Origin: Dicaeum eximium
Taxonomy: Eukaryota; Chordata; Aves; Passeriformes; Dicaeidae
Length of the DNA: 64,000 nucleotides
Assembly: GCA_013396995.1 (NCBI GenBank)
Contig: VWZP01001599.1
Location: 696,206 to 760,205 of the forward strand
Direction: 5' to 3'
Below the pieces are notes generated by a model. That model did no database searches, was not told the DNA's origin, and saw nothing but the letters and a program-made list of their open reading frames with translations. This document shows, in pieces, positions 63,901 through 64,000 of this stretch (position 1 is the first letter of the stretch; every line of letters starts with the position of its first letter). A program made the position numbers and the translations under genes.

Positions 63901-63949
63901 AAGGAATTTAGAAATTGAGTTAGTAACACTGAGAAAGCTCTTCAAACAG
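36626..63949 (+). CDS. ANKRD26: ANKRD26-like gene, 5' part (25 exons, runs off window)
   Basis: The 25 exons listed separately join to 4599 nt, 1533 codons, with no stop and consistent phases. Domains: basic leader (residues 1-30), ankyrin repeats (about 35-245), linker, the 'DDSWHTSEEEELDF' motif (about 340), a Glu/Asp tract (about 395-460), 'ESPWDSE' (about 775), then coiled coil from about 1190, including 'LYEKTKEKLRRKEEQY' near 1490. This is the diagnostic order of vertebrate ANKRD26, a distal-appendage centriolar protein that in mammals recruits PIDD1; human 5' UTR variants cause thrombocytopenia 2. The C-terminal exons lie beyond 64000. The start at 36626 is an ATG in the CpG island opening 'MKRIFGFGRKRKG', like the mammalian MKKIF start. 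The symbol is by family; orthology versus a closely related paralogue needs synteny. Confidence 0.88.
38616..38730 (+). CDS. ANKRD26: ANKRD26-like exon 2 (ankyrin)
   Basis: 115 bp, acceptor tttttag, donor AAG|gtacgt. 'TALHLACANGHVDVVTYLV' is a canonical ankyrin repeat, close to the mammalian ANKRD26 version. Confidence 0.93.
38963..39136 (+). CDS. ANKRD26: ANKRD26-like exon 3 (ankyrin)
   Basis: 174 bp, acceptor tttccag, donor AAG|gtaaat. 'AVQCQQEKCVAILLEHGADP' is conserved in the family. Bases 38963-39116 are identical to the upstream gene. Confidence 0.93.
39248..39354 (+). CDS. ANKRD26: ANKRD26-like exon 4 (ankyrin)
   Basis: 107 bp, acceptor ctttcag, donor AAAG|gtgagg. Encodes 'EGCTPLILAVSEHHEEITEF' and 'LLKKGADVHARD', a canonical ankyrin repeat. 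Confidence 0.92.
39874..40011 (+). CDS. ANKRD26: ANKRD26-like exon 5 (ankyrin, absent from upstream gene)
   Basis: 138 bp, acceptor ccttcag, donor CTAG|gtaaat. 'TPLMTAASGGELNLISVLLR' and 'GADVSHKDTNGWTAEDYAV' form the last clear ankyrin repeat. Confidence 0.92.
40122..40370 (-). repeat. CR1 LINE 3' region in intron 5
   Basis: 'gtagaatcatttagattgg' through 'gcctctaagaatcaacc', 'cctccagggctggtgactc' and 'cctgacaaccttttcactg' is the reverse of the avian CR1 3' end, antisense to the host gene. Confidence 0.85.
40784..40935 (+). CDS. ANKRD26: ANKRD26-like exon 6 (post-ankyrin linker)
   Basis: 152 bp, acceptor ctgtacag, donor GGAG|gtaaga. Joined frame reads 'SLSKQLAEYADWENAGEASA', then an Ala/Gly/Pro-rich tail. 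The correct frame is not the longest open frame here; splice phase selects it. Confidence 0.8.
40936..43874. other. Intron 6, nothing recognised
   Basis: Long AT-rich intron without supported exons or clear repeats. A minus-strand CTCF-like motif is at 43091-43105. Confidence 0.6.
43091..43105 (-). promoter_or_regulatory. Candidate CTCF site, reverse orientation
   Basis: Minus strand CGACAAGAGGGCAGC matches the CTCF core at about 12 of 14 positions. It is oriented towards the forward motif at 18969, a convergent arrangement. Motif evidence only. Confidence 0.3.
43875..43925 (+). CDS. ANKRD26: ANKRD26-like exon 7
   Basis: 51 bp, acceptor gatatag, donor AAAG|gtattt. Encodes 'GMQQSPNQTSRTGKSRK'. 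Small linker exon; phases 1 and 1 fit its neighbours. Confidence 0.7.
44349..44485 (-). repeat. TguSINE1-type SINE, minus strand
   Basis: On the minus strand: box A TTAGCTCAGTTGGG, the tRNA-Ile anticodon arm GTGCTAATAATAC-like, box B GGGTTCAATCCC, then a CR1-like tail 'gatgatctttgtgggtcc'. tRNA-Ile head plus CR1 tail is the design of passerine TguSINE1. Confidence 0.8.
45155..45990 (+). repeat. CR1 LINE 3' segment in intron 7
   Basis: Contains the 'gggaaagtgattatccacct' and 'tggattgtgtccagtgctct' region, then 'ggttgaggaaattgggattt', and 'ggaggtgtttaagaccaggc' near the 3' end. This follows the order of the avian CR1 ORF2 C-terminus and 3' UTR. Frameshifted and inactive. Confidence 0.8.
46668..46701 (+). 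CDS. ANKRD26: ANKRD26-like exon 8
   Basis: 34 bp, acceptor tgaacag, donor AAG|gtgaga. Encodes 'IDDFSQGDSI' in the joined frame. Short, but both phases fit. Confidence 0.7.
46781..46853 (+). CDS. ANKRD26: ANKRD26-like exon 9 (DDSW motif)
   Basis: 73 bp, acceptor tttaaag, donor AAG|gtatgg. 'SDDSWHTSEEEELDFTPK' matches the conserved DDSWPTS.E.L.F motif of ANKRD26 and relatives. Confidence 0.9.
47396..47450. repeat. (GTTT)n / poly-T simple repeat
   Basis: Poly-T followed by repeated GTTT units in intron 9. Confidence 0.8.
48082..48142 (+). CDS. ANKRD26: ANKRD26-like exon 10
   Basis: 61 bp, acceptor tttacag, donor ACA|gtaagt. 'KLQKPNLTLLMNVSQQFRKN' corresponds to the KPSL..LM..SQQ.RKN segment of the family. 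Confidence 0.9.
48489..49522 (+). CDS. ANKRD26: ANKRD26-like exon 11 (large acidic exon)
   Basis: 1034 bp, acceptor ctttaag, donor GAA|gtaagt. Begins with a Ser/Pro/Lys-rich piece ('SPKSPKKSLKQR'), then about 60 residues that are nearly all Glu/Asp (48632-48815), then Ser/Glu-rich sequence without a known fold. The acidic run is encoded by GAGGAAGAG-type purine repeats, so length variation is likely. Confidence 0.88.
50043..50175 (+). CDS. ANKRD26: ANKRD26-like exon 12
   Basis: 133 bp, acceptor cttttag, donor CTG|gtgaga. Lys/Glu-rich, 'EESSEHKEEKEGAGKKVQ', continuing the charged central region. Phase 0 to 1. Confidence 0.8.
51709..51770 (+). CDS. ANKRD26: ANKRD26-like exon 13 (SPWDSE motif)
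   Basis: 62 bp, acceptor tttgtag, donor GAG|gtactt. Encodes 'AEQEEDAESPWDSE'. SPWDSE is the signature of the ANKRD26/CCDC144 family central region. Confidence 0.92.
52886..52997 (+). CDS. ANKRD26: ANKRD26-like exon 14
   Basis: 112 bp, acceptor gttttag, donor ATG|gtaact. Encodes 'VTQADSEMPRKISCGVLLPA' and 'FVSGESDN'. Phase 0 to 1. Confidence 0.75.
54568..54596 (+). CDS. ANKRD26: ANKRD26-like exon 15
   Basis: 29 bp, acceptor cttccag, donor CAG|gtaagt. Encodes 'FLEKPNNSQ'. Very short but flanked by strong splice sites. Confidence 0.65.
54695..54761 (+). CDS. ANKRD26: ANKRD26-like exon 16
   Basis: 67 bp, acceptor ttcatag, donor CAG|gtacta. Encodes 'LKTARSALAMNETSPGNRQQ'. Phase 0 to 1. Confidence 0.72.
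54846..54890 (+). CDS. ANKRD26: ANKRD26-like exon 17
   Basis: 45 bp, acceptor ttttgcag, donor GAAG|gtattc. Encodes the acidic 'LLQEFDLEDVDDIE', typical of the family centre. Confidence 0.78.
56168..56253 (+). CDS. ANKRD26: ANKRD26-like exon 18
   Basis: 86 bp, acceptor actgtag, donor TGG|gtatgt. Encodes 'YSGSTFHMSSAAEKEDDKDA' and 'IENYGVW'. Ends in phase 0. Confidence 0.8.
56254..57913. other. Intron 18, no exon seen
   Basis: Includes a purine/G-rich block near 56930-57350 with open frames on both strands but no splice context or recognisable protein. No named repeat found. Confidence 0.55.
57914..58903 (+). CDS. ANKRD26: ANKRD26-like exon 19 (large)
   Basis: 990 bp, acceptor tttacttaag, donor GAG|gtagtt, phase 0 to 0. 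The acceptor at 57913 is preferred over the AG at 57929 because only it continues the frame from exon 18. Contains 'LIPWEERYERMWVENEKREL', the conserved WE.RYE..W family block, and ends in coiled coil 'FLALEKEKVQLQKE'. Confidence 0.88.
59737..59945 (+). CDS. ANKRD26: ANKRD26-like exon 20
   Basis: 209 bp, acceptor ttttgtag, donor AGAG|gtcaga. Lys/Glu-rich 'VEKEKSKERCFNTQTVAKEE'. The donor is moderate; it is chosen because phase 2 is needed by the next exon (AG+T). Confidence 0.75.
60493..60642 (+). CDS. ANKRD26: ANKRD26-like exon 21
   Basis: 150 bp, acceptor taatgtag, donor GAAG|gtactg. Encodes 'EFALNHDVAKKNKGQTSKQK' and a Ser-rich end 'DDSSFSETSQEEG'. It is open only in the phase set by exon 20. 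Confidence 0.75.
61020..61200 (+). mobile_element. ERV-derived fragment in intron 21
   Basis: 'ggggggggcaaaatgagaaa', 'cagcaatagctaaaacactg' and 'aaaattaactccatttcag' match the block order of the fragment at 33110-33250. No coding capacity. Confidence 0.6.
61534..61567 (+). CDS. ANKRD26: ANKRD26-like exon 22
   Basis: 34 bp, acceptor tttccag, donor AAG|gtactg. Encodes 'PAAKTASEKNK'. Phase 2 to 0. Confidence 0.7.
61721..61859 (+). CDS. ANKRD26: ANKRD26-like exon 23
   Basis: 139 bp, acceptor tttgtag, donor ACAG|gtatgt. Encodes 'DDLDLTHSSDTSSEDV', then 'YKEAVLLLEQLTVDHT', which parallels the MLLIEQLGME block of mammalian ANKRD26. Confidence 0.9.
62313..62526 (+). CDS. ANKRD26: ANKRD26-like exon 24 (coiled coil)
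   Basis: 214 bp, acceptor caaaatag, donor TTAA|gtgtgt. Encodes 'LLKIQNILLKYEQIIEHEKN' and 'LAHQEVEWKSDIQSL', matching the conserved SLLKIQ and LEHQ.VEWE..L.SL positions. Confidence 0.92.
63030..63520 (+). repeat. CR1 LINE 3' segment in intron 24
   Basis: 'aaattcagcaagagcaaatg', 'ggaagggagtgattatttgc', 'cactgtgtccagtttttggc' and 'gatgagaggctgagggaact' follow the avian CR1 order and resemble the copy at 45155-45990. Confidence 0.78.
63522..63650 (-). mobile_element. ERVL-type LTR end, minus strand
   Basis: 'TGTCATGGTTTAAGCCCAGC' followed by 'gtgggatggcaagaagagaa' is the reverse complement of the 3' end of the LTR family at 4571-5143. The rest is lost. It abuts the preceding CR1. Confidence 0.7.
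63766..63949 (+). CDS. ANKRD26: ANKRD26-like exon 25 (coiled coil, last in window)
   Basis: 184 bp, acceptor atcccag, donor CAG|gtatat. 'LYEKTKEKLRRKEEQYCKET' and 'EEKQQLELQSRNLEIELVTL' closely match the LYEK..EQLRRKEEQYRKE region of ANKRD26. The gene continues beyond the window. Confidence 0.93.
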
Positions 63950-64000
63950 GTATATTAGATAATGACTTAAACACTTGTCTTCTTAAAATCTGATTATTTT

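Overview
This is eukaryotic, vertebrate DNA, most likely from a songbird (oscine passerine). The reasons are the 3' ends of CR1 LINEs in both orientations, ERVL-type LTR fragments of avian style, and two copies of a tRNA-Ile-headed, CR1-tailed SINE that matches the passerine TguSINE1 design. Genes are split into short exons with GT-AG junctions, and two CpG islands mark gene starts. One assembly gap (N run, 36301-36479) is present. Nothing prokaryotic, no CRISPR array and no operon was seen.

Layout: 1 to about 19900 is AT-rich, gene-poor DNA with scattered repeats and no exon I can support. About 20220-21250 is a CpG island that starts the first gene. 20885-32847 (+) is a complete, short ANKRD26-like gene (15 exons, 723 codons plus stop when spliced; every splice phase agrees). 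It has a diverged first exon, three ankyrin exons and then a coiled-coil/DUF3496-type C-terminus; the central part of the family is absent. 32848-36480 is the intergenic spacer with LTR and SINE pieces. 36480-36950 is a second CpG island. 36626-63949 (+) is the 5' part of a second, full-length ANKRD26-like gene: 25 exons, 1533 codons, open throughout, and running out of the window with its C-terminal coiled coil still to come.

The two genes are head-to-tail paralogues. Vertebrate ANKRD26 is a centriolar distal-appendage ankyrin/coiled-coil protein, and the downstream gene keeps its diagnostic order: ankyrin repeats, DDSW.TS and SPWDSE motifs, then a long coiled coil. The upstream gene keeps only the two ends, an architecture reminiscent of primate POTE proteins. 

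Most notable observations: a 164-bp stretch (154 bp of ankyrin exon 3 plus the acceptor) is identical between paralogues whose neighbouring exons and introns are strongly diverged, which suggests gene conversion. A coiled-coil exon pair in the upstream gene has been amplified to three phase-compatible copies, with a dead exon left behind in one unit. A GC-AG intron lies in the upstream gene. The first exon of the upstream gene has diverged quickly. No undescribed defence-like or enzymatic system is visible; the novelty here is paralogue evolution.
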